DNA of 64,000 bases from Endozoicomonas arenosclerae. Lineage in GTDB: Bacteria; Pseudomonadota; Gammaproteobacteria; Pseudomonadales; Endozoicomonadaceae. The position numbers and the translations under genes are program-made. Of this stretch, positions 55,480 to 64,000 are shown piece by piece. The notes below the pieces were generated by a model. The model had not been told where the DNA came from, ran no database searches, and saw nothing but the letters and a program-made list of their open reading frames with translations. The stretch spans positions 29,030-93,029 of the forward strand of contig NZ_LASA01000056.1 in NCBI RefSeq assembly GCF_001562015.1, given 5' to 3'. How positions within the stretch are numbered: the stretch's first letter is position 1; every line of letters starts with the position of its first letter.

Positions 55480-56814
55480 TCACGATCCACAGCACTTTTT
55501 ATATTTCTTGCCACTGCCACAGGGACATGGGTCATTTCGACCAATCTTGATCACTGAAACCGGGTCTGGAGTGTCCATAATGGCATCCCAACGTGTGCGA
55601 ACACCTGAACCAATGGATGCCAGCTCTTTGGCAACAGAAGGCACTGCAGACAGCATCTTCTCGATATTGGGGCCATCTGGATTTTTGGCTTTCTCCAGCA
55701 GCTGTTCAGGGTTGGACCAGATACTCAATAGAATGGTGCAGGCTGTCCAGGACTCTTCCAGCTCTTTCATGGCCTTGTGCTGGAAGACTTCTTCCCAGAA
55801 GTTCACCAGCATGGCATTGGCTTCCCCAAAACCTTTGGACCACTTTTGCAGATTAGGAAACAGTTCGTCCCCCGGTGTTTCTGACTGGCAATCCTCAGGA
55901 ATAATGTCCAGCCCCATTTCAACAGAACGCTCAATGGTGTCATAAAGGTTAAACAGTATACGATGAGCGTCTTTTTCTTCCTGTTCACCTGCAAAAGTGG
56001 GAGAGTCACCGAAGATCTTTTTCAACCAGCGATTGGGCGGTACCTTCTGAGGTGAGCCCCAGATACCAAACAGAAAACCTTCCACTTCCTGGTAAGACAT
56101 ATTGCCATGCTCTGCCAGCATACCTTCGAGCATCTGCTTTTGGGCATGGTCAAAACGCCAGTCAGGGATAAAGGAACGGGTTTCTCTCAGACCCAGCTCA
56201 ATTTCCACATCTTCAACATCACCATGAATTTCGCGGTCTACCTTGCCTCGATCAAAAGCATCACGAATCGCTTTTGCAGCTTCCTTACCGTGCAGGTCGA
56301 TCAGAGCGCCAGTCAAAGCTGTGTTCAGATAAATCTCATCATCTTCGTGATCTTCAAGCAGCTGTTGGAATCCTGCCACTGTCTCTTCACGATCCGCGTC
56401 ATGGTAGGTGGCATTCCAGCGCAGGGACTCAATAGCCAGATCCCGTGCATCTTCATTTTCTTCTGCATTTCTGGAAATGCTCCACAGGCGATCCTTAGCG
56501 ACTGAGCCAAGGCGACCCACGGCTGAAGGCAGATATTCTGCAATAACAAAGTGCTCATCATCCTTGTAGAACAGCTCCAGCAGAGGCTCTACCGCCTCTT
56601 TGGCCTGGAGAATACCCAGAACTCTCCAGGCATGGACGGGTGACCAAACTGTGTCGGCATCATCATGATCAAAAAAGGTCCAGTCCTGAGCCAGCTTCAG
56701 CAGCTCTGGAATATGCGACTCGTTAAATTCGAAACGGCTGTAATCCGTCCATTCCTGCCAGTCGCAGTAGCCCAGGCCAAGAAGTTCAGAAATGGGTGAG
56801 GTATAGGGACTCAT
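55480..56814 (-). CDS. HEAT-like repeat protein with C-terminal SEC-C zinc motif
   Basis: About 444 residues from ATG 56814. The N-terminal half is helical with HEAT-like repeats (about 55-190). The middle resembles YecA/UPF0149 proteins ([13 protein letters not shown]). The end carries a SEC-C zinc-binding motif, [20 protein letters not shown], as at the SecA C-terminus. Exact role unknown; SEC-C/YecA proteins can associate with ribosomes or secretion factors. An in-frame TTG at 56853 would add 13 residues. Confidence 0.7.
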   Translation of the reverse strand: MSPYTSPISELLGLGYCDWQEWTDYSRFEFNESHIPELLKLAQDWTFFDHDDADTVWSPVHAWRVLGILQAKEAVEPLLELFYKDDEHFVIAEYLPSAVGRLGSVAKDRLWSISRNAEENEDARDLAIESLRWNATYHDADREETVAGFQQLLEDHEDDEIYLNTALTGALIDLHGKEAAKAIRDAFDRGKVDREIHGDVEDVEIELGLRETRSFIPDWRFDHAQKQMLEGMLAEHGNMSYQEVEGFLFGIWGSPQKVPPNRWLKKIFGDSPTFAGEQEEKDAHRILFNLYDTIERSVEMGLDIIPEDCQSETPGDELFPNLQKWSKGFGEANAMLVNFWEEVFQHKAMKELEESWTACTILLSIWSNPEQLLEKAKNPDGPNIEKMLSAVPSVAKELASIGSGVRTRWDAIMDTPDPVSVIKIGRNDPCPCGSGKKYKKCCGS

Positions 56815-56998
56815 GGAGATATCCGAGGGTGATCCGTATAGAAAGGCTCGCAATCATAGTAGATCAGTCTGGCTAATCCAACATCTCCGAGGCTCTCCAC
56901 AGCCCGCAGAAAAACTGAAGATCTGAAGTACAACACGTATTTATTAGATAATTAACATCGAAAACTATCGGTCTTCACGGATAATAGACGTCAAGACA

Positions 56999-57014
56999 AC
57001 ACTATATATTGTGC
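56999..57014. promoter_or_regulatory. NrdR box upstream of nrdD
   Basis: ACACTATATATTGTGC matches the NrdR consensus ACACwATATATwGTGT in all but the last position. It lies 118 bp before the nrdD ATG. A second, weaker candidate (ACACGTATTTATTAG) starts around 56933. Confidence 0.8.
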
Positions 57015-57131
57015 CTCCCTGCTGCCACAACCACTACCTGATGAGTCCAGGAGTCTGACTGAGAATAAACAGTCCGGCCCTGGAAAAGGCAGCTCTATCT
57101 TCCCTATTCCTGTATTTCGGAGTTGTACTGG

Positions 57132-59249
57132 ATGACCGACATCATCAAGCGTGATGGCTCACGACAGCCATTTGATGCCCCTCGTATTGCCAGAGCCGTG
57201 GCCAGTGCCTTGAATGATGCCCATATCAGGGATGAAGCTTTCGCCAACTCGCTGGCCAAAGAAGTGGAACTGACTTTTACCAAGCGAGAGCGGGTAGATA
57301 TCTACGAAGTTCAGAATCTGGTCGAAGAACTGCTGATGCGCAGTGCCTATAAAGATGCTGCCAGAAAGTACATTGAGTATCGCAATACCCGGGATATTGA
57401 GCGTGAGTCCAGAAATGCCCTGAGTCAGGAAATCATGAGCATTATCAATCAGGACAACGAAGAACTGCTCAACGAGAATGCCAACAAGGACAGCAAGATC
57501 ATTCCGACACAGCGGGACCTGTTGGCCGGTGTTGTAGCTCGCCACTATGCCAAACAGCATATTCTGTCCAAACATATTACAGCAGCCCATGATCGTGGTG
57601 AGCTGCATTATCATGATCTGGATTACTCCCCGTTCTTCCCCATGTTCAACTGCATGTTGATCGACATAGAAGGCATGATGACCCAGGGCTTCCGCATGGG
57701 TAATGCCGAAATCGAAACGCCTAAGTCGATCACTACCGCCACAGCTATTACCGCTCAAATCATTGCTCAGGTGTCCAGCCACATCTACGGCGGAACCAGT
57801 ATTAATGAGATTGACCGTATTCATGCACCCTATGTCACCAAGACATTTGAGAAGCACCTGGAAGAAGGCTTGCGCTGGATAGATGATGAGGAAAAAGCCA
57901 AAGCCTATGCCATGGAGCGGACTGAAAAAGACTGCTTCGATGCCTATCAGGCTCTGGAATATGAAGTAAATACCCTTCATACCGCCAATGGACAGACCCC
58001 TTTTGTCACCTTTGGTTTCGGTCTAGGCACCAGCTGGCAGGAAAGACTGGTGCAGCAATCCATTCTCAAGAATCGTATTCGTGGTCTGGGTCGCAATGGT
58101 AAAACCCCGGTCTTCCCCAAGCTGGTCTTTGGTATTCGCAAAGGGGTTAACTTTTCCAAGGAAGACCCTAACTATGACATCAAGCAGCTGGCGCTGGAAT
58201 GTGCCAGCAAGCGGATGTATCCGGACATTCTCAACTACGACAAACTGGTGGATGTTACTGGTAGTTTCAAAACACCCATGGGCTGTCGTTCATTCCTGAG
58301 TGCTTACGAAGAGAACGGTCAGCTTATTCACGATGGCAGAAATAACCTCGGCGTGGTTTCCCTGAACCTGCCCCGAATCGCCATTGAAAGTCAAAACGAA
58401 GAAGACTTTTTCCAACGCCTGGATCAGCGACTGTCTCTGGCTAAAGATGCCCTGATGACCCGGATCGAGCGACTCGACAAGGTCAAAGCCAAGGTGGCTC
58501 CCATTCTTTATGTAGAAGGTGCCTGCGGTGTCAGACTGAATCCGGAAGATAATGTCAGTGAAATTTTCAAACACGGCAGGGCTTCCATTTCACTGGGTTA
58601 CATTGGTATCCATGAAGCCATCCATGCACTTTATGGTCAGGGCGATATTTACGACTGTGAAGAGCTGCGCCAGAAAGGTCTGAACATTGTTAAGTATCTG
58701 GACAAAGCTGTCAGTCGTTGGAAGGCTGAAGCCGGATACGGCTTCAGCCTTTACTCCACCCCCAGCGAAAGTCTGTGCGACCGTTTCTGCCGGCTGGACC
58801 GCAAAGAGTTTGGGGTGATTGAAGGTGTCACCGACAAAGGTTACTACACCAACTCTTTCCATCTTGATGTTGAAAAGAAAGTTACCCCTTATGACAAGGT
58901 CGACTTTGAGATGGAGTATCCGGCATACGCCAGTGGTGGCTTCATTTGCTATGGGGAATACCCCAACATGGTCCATAATCTGAAAGCTCTGGAAAGTGTC
59001 TGGGACTACACCTACGACAAGGTTCCCTATTACGGCACCAATACCCCCAACGATGTCTGCTACAGCTGCAGCTATGAAGGCGAATTTCATGCTACTGCAC
59101 GTGGCTTTGAATGCCCTCAGTGTAAAAACCGGGACTCTTCCAGAATGTCTGTGACCCGCAGGGTTTGTGGTTATCTTGGTCAACCTAACAGTCGCCCATT
59201 CATCAAGGGCAAACAGGAAGAAGTGGTTCGCCGGGTTAAACACCTGTAG
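57132..59249 (+). CDS. nrdD: Anaerobic ribonucleoside-triphosphate reductase, large subunit
   Basis: About 705 residues from ATG 57132 (GGAG at 57119-57122). An N-terminal ATP-cone (IIKRDGSRQPFDAPRIARAV) is followed by the glycyl-radical reductase body. The C-terminal zinc site is CYSCSYEGEF...CPQC and the radical glycine is in RRVCGYLGQ. It reduces NTPs to dNTPs without oxygen. It is first in an operon that ends with its activase, nrdG, with a transporter pair in between. Confidence 0.96.
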   Translation: MTDIIKRDGSRQPFDAPRIARAVASALNDAHIRDEAFANSLAKEVELTFTKRERVDIYEVQNLVEELLMRSAYKDAARKYIEYRNTRDIERESRNALSQEIMSIINQDNEELLNENANKDSKIIPTQRDLLAGVVARHYAKQHILSKHITAAHDRGELHYHDLDYSPFFPMFNCMLIDIEGMMTQGFRMGNAEIETPKSITTATAITAQIIAQVSSHIYGGTSINEIDRIHAPYVTKTFEKHLEEGLRWIDDEEKAKAYAMERTEKDCFDAYQALEYEVNTLHTANGQTPFVTFGFGLGTSWQERLVQQSILKNRIRGLGRNGKTPVFPKLVFGIRKGVNFSKEDPNYDIKQLALECASKRMYPDILNYDKLVDVTGSFKTPMGCRSFLSAYEENGQLIHDGRNNLGVVSLNLPRIAIESQNEEDFFQRLDQRLSLAKDALMTRIERLDKVKAKVAPILYVEGACGVRLNPEDNVSEIFKHGRASISLGYIGIHEAIHALYGQGDIYDCEELRQKGLNIVKYLDKAVSRWKAEAGYGFSLYSTPSESLCDRFCRLDRKEFGVIEGVTDKGYYTNSFHLDVEKKVTPYDKVDFEMEYPAYASGGFICYGEYPNMVHNLKALESVWDYTYDKVPYYGTNTPNDVCYSCSYEGEFHATARGFECPQCKNRDSSRMSVTRRVCGYLGQPNSRPFIKGKQEEVVRRVKHL

Positions 59250-59336
59250 GAAAACCTTAAGCCGTTATGATGGCTGTGCTACATTTTCCTGTTTGTTGGC
59301 GATAATCCTTTCATAACCTATCGCTCAAGGCTGTCT

Positions 59337-59552
59337 ATGCAAAACAAGATACTGCGCACAGCACTTCAGCTTTTGATGCTTTTTCTGCTCATTCTCTCAG
59401 TTCCCTGGTATCGAACGCCGGGAACTGAGCCTGTCATCTATCTGGGGATGCCGGACTGGGTCCTTATAGCGTTAACCTGCTATGTCGTGGTGATCTTCAT
59501 TAACCTTCTGCTCTGGCTGAGTAGAGAAGATCCACAGGAGCTTGATCCATGA
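59337..59552 (+). CDS. Small membrane subunit preceding a sodium:solute symporter
   Basis: 71 residues with two membrane helices (LLMLFLLILSVPW and VLIALTCYVVVIFINLLLWL). Small two-helix proteins of this kind (DUF997/DUF3311-like) are often encoded directly upstream of, and overlapping, SSS symporters, as here (4-bp ATGA overlap). It presumably assembles with the symporter. The domain family name is uncertain. Confidence 0.7.
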   Translation: MQNKILRTALQLLMLFLLILSVPWYRTPGTEPVIYLGMPDWVLIALTCYVVVIFINLLLWLSREDPQELDP

Positions 59553-61000
59553 GCCTGTCCCTGTGGCTAACCCTGGCCTACTTTATGGTGCTGATACCTT
59601 TGTGTATCAGGGCCAGAAAGGCCAGTCAGAGCGATAAAGCCGAGGATCATTATCTGGCCAGCCGATCACTGGGATTCTTTGTGCTGTTTTTTACGCTCTA
59701 TGCCACAGCGTTCAGCGGTAACACTCTGGTGGGCTATACCGGACAGACATACTTACATGGTTATCACTGGGTATTAACGGTGGGTCTTTGGGCTGCTATT
59801 GCTGCCAGCTTTCACTTTCTGGTACCAAAATTAAGACCCATTTCAGTTCAACAGAAGTTTGTGACGCCTGGCGACTGGATACGCTTTCGATTCCAGAAAG
59901 ACCTAACCGTACTGATCCTGCGAAGAATGCTAGCGATCTGCCTTTGCCTGACCATGGCCAACTTTCTTTTTGCCCAGTTAAAAGCAGCAGGAGAGATTCT
60001 GGAAGTCATTACTGACGAAGCCATTCCTTACACGGTGGGAGTCATAATGTTTGCTCTGGTCATCCTGCTTTATGACTCCATCGGTGGATTGAGAGCTGTC
60101 GCCTGGACAGATGTTTTCCAGGGATTGATGATGTTTACAGGCTCTGTCTTTCTGATTGTCTGGATGATTGAAAACAGTGGAGGGATCACAGCACTGGGCA
60201 ACAGCGTCAGTCAGTTGCGCCCTGAAACAGTAGCTGTACCCGATAGTAATGTTCAGATTCGCTGGCTGAGTATCATGTTACTGGGGGCATTATCTGTTGT
60301 GGTCTATCCCCAAACCCTGCAGAGAGTCTTTGCCTCATCCAGTACCAAAACCCTGAACCGCTCCGTGGGCGCCCTGGGTGTTATCGGGCTCTTTACCAAT
60401 CTGGTCGTGCTTCTGGTGGGCTGGTGCTCCATTTCATTATTTGCTCACACTGAAATCCGCAATGTCGATCAGGTTCTGCCCATGCTTTTGGAACAATGGG
60501 CCACCAGCAGCCTTTGGAATGGCTTTGCCGCCTCGATTGTTTTATTGGCTATTCTGGCTGCCATAATGTCTACTGCCGACTCAGTTCTGCTCTCTCTGGT
60601 GTCCATGCTCCGACATGATATTCCCCACTATTCCGAACGACAGGGATTACGTCAGGACTATGTTATTGCCGTTGCCGTGATGGCCGCCATTACCCTTTGC
60701 GCCTTGAACAGAGATATCACGCTCTGGCGGCTGATCGTCATCAAACTGGAGCTGCTGGTGCAGTGCTTCCCGGCTTTTGTCATTGCCCTGCATCTGCCCA
60801 GAATTCGTTCCGGTGCAGTCCTTGCCGGACTAATCACCGGTGTGGTCATACTGTTTACAGCGATTTTTCTGGGCATGAAAAACCTCTGGGGCATCAATGC
60901 CGGACTCATCGCCCTTGCCGCAAACCTGCTGGTTCTCAGCATCGTCTACTTTTTTCAATCGCCCGCTACCGGACTCAATCACTCGAAGCCTCGCCTATGA
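59549..61000 (+). CDS. Sodium:solute symporter (SSS family), inside the nrdD-nrdG operon
   Basis: 483 residues, about 13 helices. SSS signature GGLRAVAWTDVFQG and the Na2-site region AIMSTADSVLLS. The N-terminal part (YLASRSLGFFVLFFTLYATAFSGNTLVGY) is typical. SSS members import monocarboxylates, proline, pantothenate, sugars or nucleosides; the substrate here is unknown. It overlaps nrdG by four bases (ATGA) and lies 4 bp into its own small partner, so it is co-translated with both. Confidence 0.88.
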   Translation: MSLSLWLTLAYFMVLIPLCIRARKASQSDKAEDHYLASRSLGFFVLFFTLYATAFSGNTLVGYTGQTYLHGYHWVLTVGLWAAIAASFHFLVPKLRPISVQQKFVTPGDWIRFRFQKDLTVLILRRMLAICLCLTMANFLFAQLKAAGEILEVITDEAIPYTVGVIMFALVILLYDSIGGLRAVAWTDVFQGLMMFTGSVFLIVWMIENSGGITALGNSVSQLRPETVAVPDSNVQIRWLSIMLLGALSVVVYPQTLQRVFASSSTKTLNRSVGALGVIGLFTNLVVLLVGWCSISLFAHTEIRNVDQVLPMLLEQWATSSLWNGFAASIVLLAILAAIMSTADSVLLSLVSMLRHDIPHYSERQGLRQDYVIAVAVMAAITLCALNRDITLWRLIVIKLELLVQCFPAFVIALHLPRIRSGAVLAGLITGVVILFTAIFLGMKNLWGINAGLIALAANLLVLSIVYFFQSPATGLNHSKPRL

Positions 61001-61476
61001 ATTACCAGCAGTATTACCCTCTTGATGTCGTGAACGGTGAAGGAACCCGATGCACACTGTTTGTCTCAGGCTGCGAACACTTCTGCAAAGGCTGTCATAA
61101 CTCTTCTACCTGGGATGCCAACAAAGGGCATCTTTTTACTCAGGCTATGGAAGACCAGATTCTTGCCGATCTGAGTGACACCAGAATCCCACGGGATGGT
61201 TTGTCTCTTTCGGGGGGAGACCCGCTGTTTCCTGAAAACCTCAATGACATATTGCATCTGGTTAAAAGAGTGAAAACAGAACTGCCGGAAAAAAATACCT
61301 GGCTCTGGACCGGCTACACACTGGAAACCCTTTCCCCCCAACAAAAATCGGTGGTTGAATTTGTGGATGTGCTCATAGACGGCAAGTATGAAGAGGATAA
61401 ACGAGACTTGTCGCTAGCTTGGCGAGGCAGTTCCAACCAGAGAATCTTAAGACTCAAACATGGGCAGCCACTCTAA
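60997..61476 (+). CDS. nrdG: Anaerobic ribonucleotide reductase-activating protein
   Basis: 159 residues from ATG 60997. Radical SAM cluster motif CEHFCKGC (C-x3-C-x2-C) and GGDPLFPEN. It generates the glycyl radical on NrdD using SAM and a [4Fe-4S] cluster. The start overlaps the symporter stop by four bases, so translation is coupled. Its stop overlaps the barrel gene convergently. A longer in-frame start at 60697 would lie within the symporter and is rejected. Confidence 0.96.
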   Translation: MNYQQYYPLDVVNGEGTRCTLFVSGCEHFCKGCHNSSTWDANKGHLFTQAMEDQILADLSDTRIPRDGLSLSGGDPLFPENLNDILHLVKRVKTELPEKNTWLWTGYTLETLSPQQKSVVEFVDVLIDGKYEEDKRDLSLAWRGSSNQRILRLKHGQPL

Positions 61477-63731
61477 AATAAATACTCTATAGAAACCCTT
61501 GCACTGTCACTGTGGCTTTTATGAGCCTGTACGCCAGAGTAACTCAGCATCACCTGAGTCTTCGCACCGGCCCATGGCATTAGGGAGAACCCAAAATAAA
61601 CACCCTGATCAGTAATACCGGAAGGCATATCCGCTGCTTTTTGGAATTGACTACCCAGCTCGTAAGGGGCTCCTTTGGAATCAATACTTTGTTGCTGATA
61701 GCCCAGCCAGCTTCGCAGTTGCCAGGGATGGTTGAGTTCTCCTAACAGAATGCTACTTTCCAACCCTACCCTTCCAATCCACTGGCGAAAATGGCTGGAC
61801 TTCAATGTCAGAGCTTCAGCACTGGTGCTTTTTTCCTTGAAATGATCATAGTCCGAGTCTGTAAAAAGCAGGCTGAATTGGGGCGATAAGGTTAGTCCGG
61901 GATGCCTTGAATTCAGAGGCAGCTCATAGCCCAGATCAAAATACAAATTGCGTCCAAAACTGCCAAAGTCCGAGGATAAAATGGAGCCTTCGTCGTCTGA
62001 TCGGCGGTACTGGTAATGACTGGCTGTGAGATAAAAAGCCAGATTGGCCAAATATCGCCCTTGATGAAACGAAAGAAAACTCCCCAGTCGAATCGTTTCA
62101 TCAGACCCCGATCCGGACACTTTATGCTGGCTCACCCCGGTTTTTTGAACGCTGCTAAATGCACCCGCCACAAGTGAGGGCGTTAAAGGGGTAAAAAGCC
62201 CCAAGTTCAGACCATAGCCAGAAAACGACTGCCCATCCTGCTGTTGGGTCAAATCTCCCTGCCCTCCGTAGACCTGCACAAAACTGTGCAATCCACCGGG
62301 ATCATGATCAAAGAATACTGGCCCCTGGTTGATATTGGCCTGCAGCTCGCCACTGAAACCATCAATACTCACTTGTCCAGGCCGGAAATGACTGCCGGTC
62401 CGGTAGATAGACATGATCTCATGAAGCCCCATCATGGATTCCAGAGCCATCAACCCTGACACTTGCTCAAAACTGGCAGCCGTTCTGATACCCGTTAGAG
62501 TCGACGCACTCAGAGGGAAGTCTGCGGAACTCCGTTCTTCAACACCTGCCAGTGCATAAGGTCCGATATCTTCCGTCTTTTCCGTAATGACCTCAGATTC
62601 AGACTCTTCGACTACCCAACTCACGTCAGAGTACTGATGAATGTCCTCTGACAATATGTTGGTTGCTATCTGACTTTCACCCTTTGGCGATTGAAAAGTA
62701 CGCTGATCCCAGCCATCCACTTTCAATTCATCGACAGGCTCTTCCAGAGGGCTTTGTCTAGCAACAAGATTGCCAAACAATCGCGCACGAGAATCGGGCA
62801 TACCCAGCTCTGCAGATTCAATGTCACTCCTGGGCATTCGTACTTTCAATGTTTCAGGTGCCGAAGAGAAATCGACCGCTTTTTTTCGCACCCGATTTTT
62901 AAAGTGACGCCCATTATTCGGAGACGTGTAGCCCGTATTTAACGTTGTCCTCTCAGTCACTCTTTTCTTCAAGAATTTCTTGGCAGTACCGCTTTCTTTC
63001 TGCTCTCCAGGCTGCGGGAAGCGGCTGATAAGCCGCCTGAATTCAAGCACCTTATCTGGGTTGGCAGTAAAAACTGTTTCTCCAATGGACTCAATGGGTC
63101 TTTGTTTACGCTTAGCTTCTGGTAAAGCCACCTTTTGAATCACTATGGGGTCTGGTTGAGGCATTTGATCCCTGGCAGCCCGATGCTCAGCTTCCTCTCT
63201 GTATAGAGCTAGCTCACCTTTCCCCCGGAACCTGATCTCTTGGGGTTCAGCAGGAAAAACAAAACCCTTTTCTTCAGGTAAGAAACATACTTTCTCATCA
63301 ACAGGAGAACACACACCGCCGGTAAACCTGAGGGCGACGGCTCTTGACCCCCTCCACTCCTCCTGCTCCCTGACCGGCAGATTCTCTGTCTGGGTGTATG
63401 AAAAAATCTCTCTGCTCTTTTCCGGGATCAGGCTGAAGTTGGAAGGGCATCGTGTATCCTGATCCTTCAACCAGCTCTTAAGATCATCTGGAAATTCTGT
63501 GCGCGCAGGGTATCGCCCCGATGTTTGAATCAGGGTTCCGATCAAACCACCCGCCAGTGTAAAAGCGGCAGCTGTCGCACTGTAGTGCAGCCCAATATCT
63601 TCAGCTCTACTTTGAATCGGGTAATCAATAGCGAAGAAAAAACCAAGCGGTATCAGCACCCATTGCCTGACTGGCTGCATAGAAAGTTTTTTTATAACGA
63701 ATTCATCCATCAGATGTGAAAATTGATGCAT
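61473..63731 (-). CDS. Autotransporter-like protein with C-terminal beta-barrel, 752 aa
   Basis: An N-terminal hydrophobic segment (QWVLIPLGFFFAIDY) and a second one (SATAAAFTLAGGLIGTLIQ) come before a low-complexity, proline/glutamate/arginine-rich passenger region with basic clusters. From about residue 480 the repeated aromatic beta-strands, the terminal Phe (IEYLF) and the GQGDLTQQQDG region match the autotransporter barrel. I infer an outer-membrane protein that exposes its passenger. The leader is atypical, so the start may be internal. Passenger function unknown. Confidence 0.7.
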   Translation of the reverse strand: MHQFSHLMDEFVIKKLSMQPVRQWVLIPLGFFFAIDYPIQSRAEDIGLHYSATAAAFTLAGGLIGTLIQTSGRYPARTEFPDDLKSWLKDQDTRCPSNFSLIPEKSREIFSYTQTENLPVREQEEWRGSRAVALRFTGGVCSPVDEKVCFLPEEKGFVFPAEPQEIRFRGKGELALYREEAEHRAARDQMPQPDPIVIQKVALPEAKRKQRPIESIGETVFTANPDKVLEFRRLISRFPQPGEQKESGTAKKFLKKRVTERTTLNTGYTSPNNGRHFKNRVRKKAVDFSSAPETLKVRMPRSDIESAELGMPDSRARLFGNLVARQSPLEEPVDELKVDGWDQRTFQSPKGESQIATNILSEDIHQYSDVSWVVEESESEVITEKTEDIGPYALAGVEERSSADFPLSASTLTGIRTAASFEQVSGLMALESMMGLHEIMSIYRTGSHFRPGQVSIDGFSGELQANINQGPVFFDHDPGGLHSFVQVYGGQGDLTQQQDGQSFSGYGLNLGLFTPLTPSLVAGAFSSVQKTGVSQHKVSGSGSDETIRLGSFLSFHQGRYLANLAFYLTASHYQYRRSDDEGSILSSDFGSFGRNLYFDLGYELPLNSRHPGLTLSPQFSLLFTDSDYDHFKEKSTSAEALTLKSSHFRQWIGRVGLESSILLGELNHPWQLRSWLGYQQQSIDSKGAPYELGSQFQKAADMPSGITDQGVYFGFSLMPWAGAKTQVMLSYSGVQAHKSHSDSARVSIEYLF

Positions 63732-63787
63732 ATTATAGATGGAGTTTTTTTAGACGTTCGTTACATAGGGAACCTGCGAATAAGTCC

Positions 63788-63823
63788 CTGATCATGAGAT
63801 AATAATCTCAGCAGCTTGATCAG
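63788..63823 (+). promoter_or_regulatory. Nested hairpin before the transposase start
   Basis: Outer arms CTGATCA / TGATCAG and inner arms GAGAT / ATCTC. The 3' arm runs into the AGAGG ribosome site at 63822, so read-through transcripts from outside could be kept untranslated. Confidence 0.5.
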
Positions 63824-63831
63824 AGGTAGTC

Positions 63832-64000
63832 ATGGACCAACAACTCTCTTTTTCCGACAGTGAATTCAGCCAGAAGCGACGCAGAACTCGTAGGGAAATT
63901 TTTCTTGAAAGAATGGAGGTTCTGATTCCATGGAAACGCTTAGAGGCCGTAATCGAGCCCTATTACCCTAAGCGTGGCAACGGAAGACCTCCTTATCCTC
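63832..64000 (+). CDS. IS5-family transposase (N-terminal fragment, cut by window end)
   Basis: About 56 residues beginning [20 protein letters not shown] and continuing with RMEVLIPW and [16 protein letters not shown]. This matches the N-terminus of the IS5 transposase. The DDE catalytic region lies beyond the window. ATG 63832 has AGAGG six bases upstream. Confidence 0.85.
   Translation, partial: MDQQLSFSDSEFSQKRRRTRREIFLERMEVLIPWKRLEAVIEPYYPKRGNGRPPYP

Larger units (their letters stand above)
63769..64000 (+). mobile_element. Left end of an IS5-family insertion sequence (partial)
   Basis: A terminal repeat candidate begins near 63769 (GGAACCTGCGAATAAG), strongly resembling IS5-group ends. 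It is followed by a leader with a nested hairpin and the transposase gene. The right end and target duplication lie outside the window. Confidence 0.8.

Noticed and set aside
57159..57980. 273-codon open frame antisense to nrdD
   Set aside because: Shadow of the nrdD coding frame with no ribosome site.
60697..60996. Long N-terminal extension of NrdG
   Set aside because: It would be a different-frame translation inside the symporter gene; ATG 60997 overlaps the symporter stop in the usual coupled manner.
1..64000. CRISPR arrays, tRNA or rRNA genes, prophage
   Set aside because: None of the expected repeat periodicity, cloverleaf-like sequences or phage gene clusters was seen in the intergenic stretches.

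Overview
The window reads as chromosomal DNA of a marine, probably host-associated gammaproteobacterium. Housekeeping proteins (RadA, HemL, MiaB, the PhoH/YbeY/YbeX/Lnt group, FumC, TatA/TatC, ArfA, NrdD/NrdG) are of gammaproteobacterial type. They are interspersed with large secreted or effector-like proteins of unknown family. This mixture, with moderate GC, suggests Endozoicomonas or a close relative in the Oceanospirillales; that assignment is inference, since no rRNA is present.

Layout. 0-1.6 kb: nitric-oxide defence, with nsrR (cut by the window edge) divergent from hmpA across two NsrR-type operators. 1.7-6.9 kb: one giant gene whose C-terminus resembles a YopT-type cysteine protease. 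6.9-13.9 kb: a dicarboxylate/amino-acid symporter, a LysE exporter, radA, thiE and hemL. 13.9-19 kb: an unknown membrane protein, a kinase-like effector candidate with a small acidic partner, a DUF1820 protein and a secreted unknown. 19-28.5 kb: miaB, a lipase with strictly spaced cysteine repeats, a Gram-positive-type dapB, and ybeZ-ybeY-ybeX-lnt interrupted by a second LysE gene. 28.5-37.3 kb: a 2OG-Fe(II) oxygenase, fumC, a DUF218 protein, a sugar acetyltransferase, a secreted pseudo-amidotransferase and a GDSL lipase/haemolysin. 37.3-43.8 kb: a beta-oxidation operon with a divergent AraC regulator and an MBL hydrolase. 43.9-56.8 kb: tatA-tatC without tatB, a LysR/ChrA pair, arfA with an internal hairpin, a phoA with a Pho-box-like site, a Zur-box-like site before a COG0523 GTPase, and dcuC with a perfect FNR box. 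57-61.5 kb: nrdD, a two-gene sodium symporter unit and nrdG in one operon under an NrdR-type box. 61.5-64 kb: an autotransporter-like barrel protein and the left end of an IS5-family element.

How the parts fit. Several loci point to a facultative anaerobe that meets nitric oxide and low oxygen: hmpA/nsrR, FNR-dcuC, nrdD/nrdG and fumC. Others point to surface or host interaction: the protease-like giant protein, the kinase-like protein, the Cys-repeat lipase, the GDSL haemolysin and the barrel protein. Metal and phosphate control appears in the Zur-like and Pho-like sites. No tRNA, rRNA, CRISPR array or prophage was seen. The most unusual items are the C58-like giant protein, the kinase-like effector pair, the C-x10-C-x3 repeat lipase, the pseudo-C26 secreted protein, the symporter nested between nrdD and nrdG, and the Gram-positive-type DapB.
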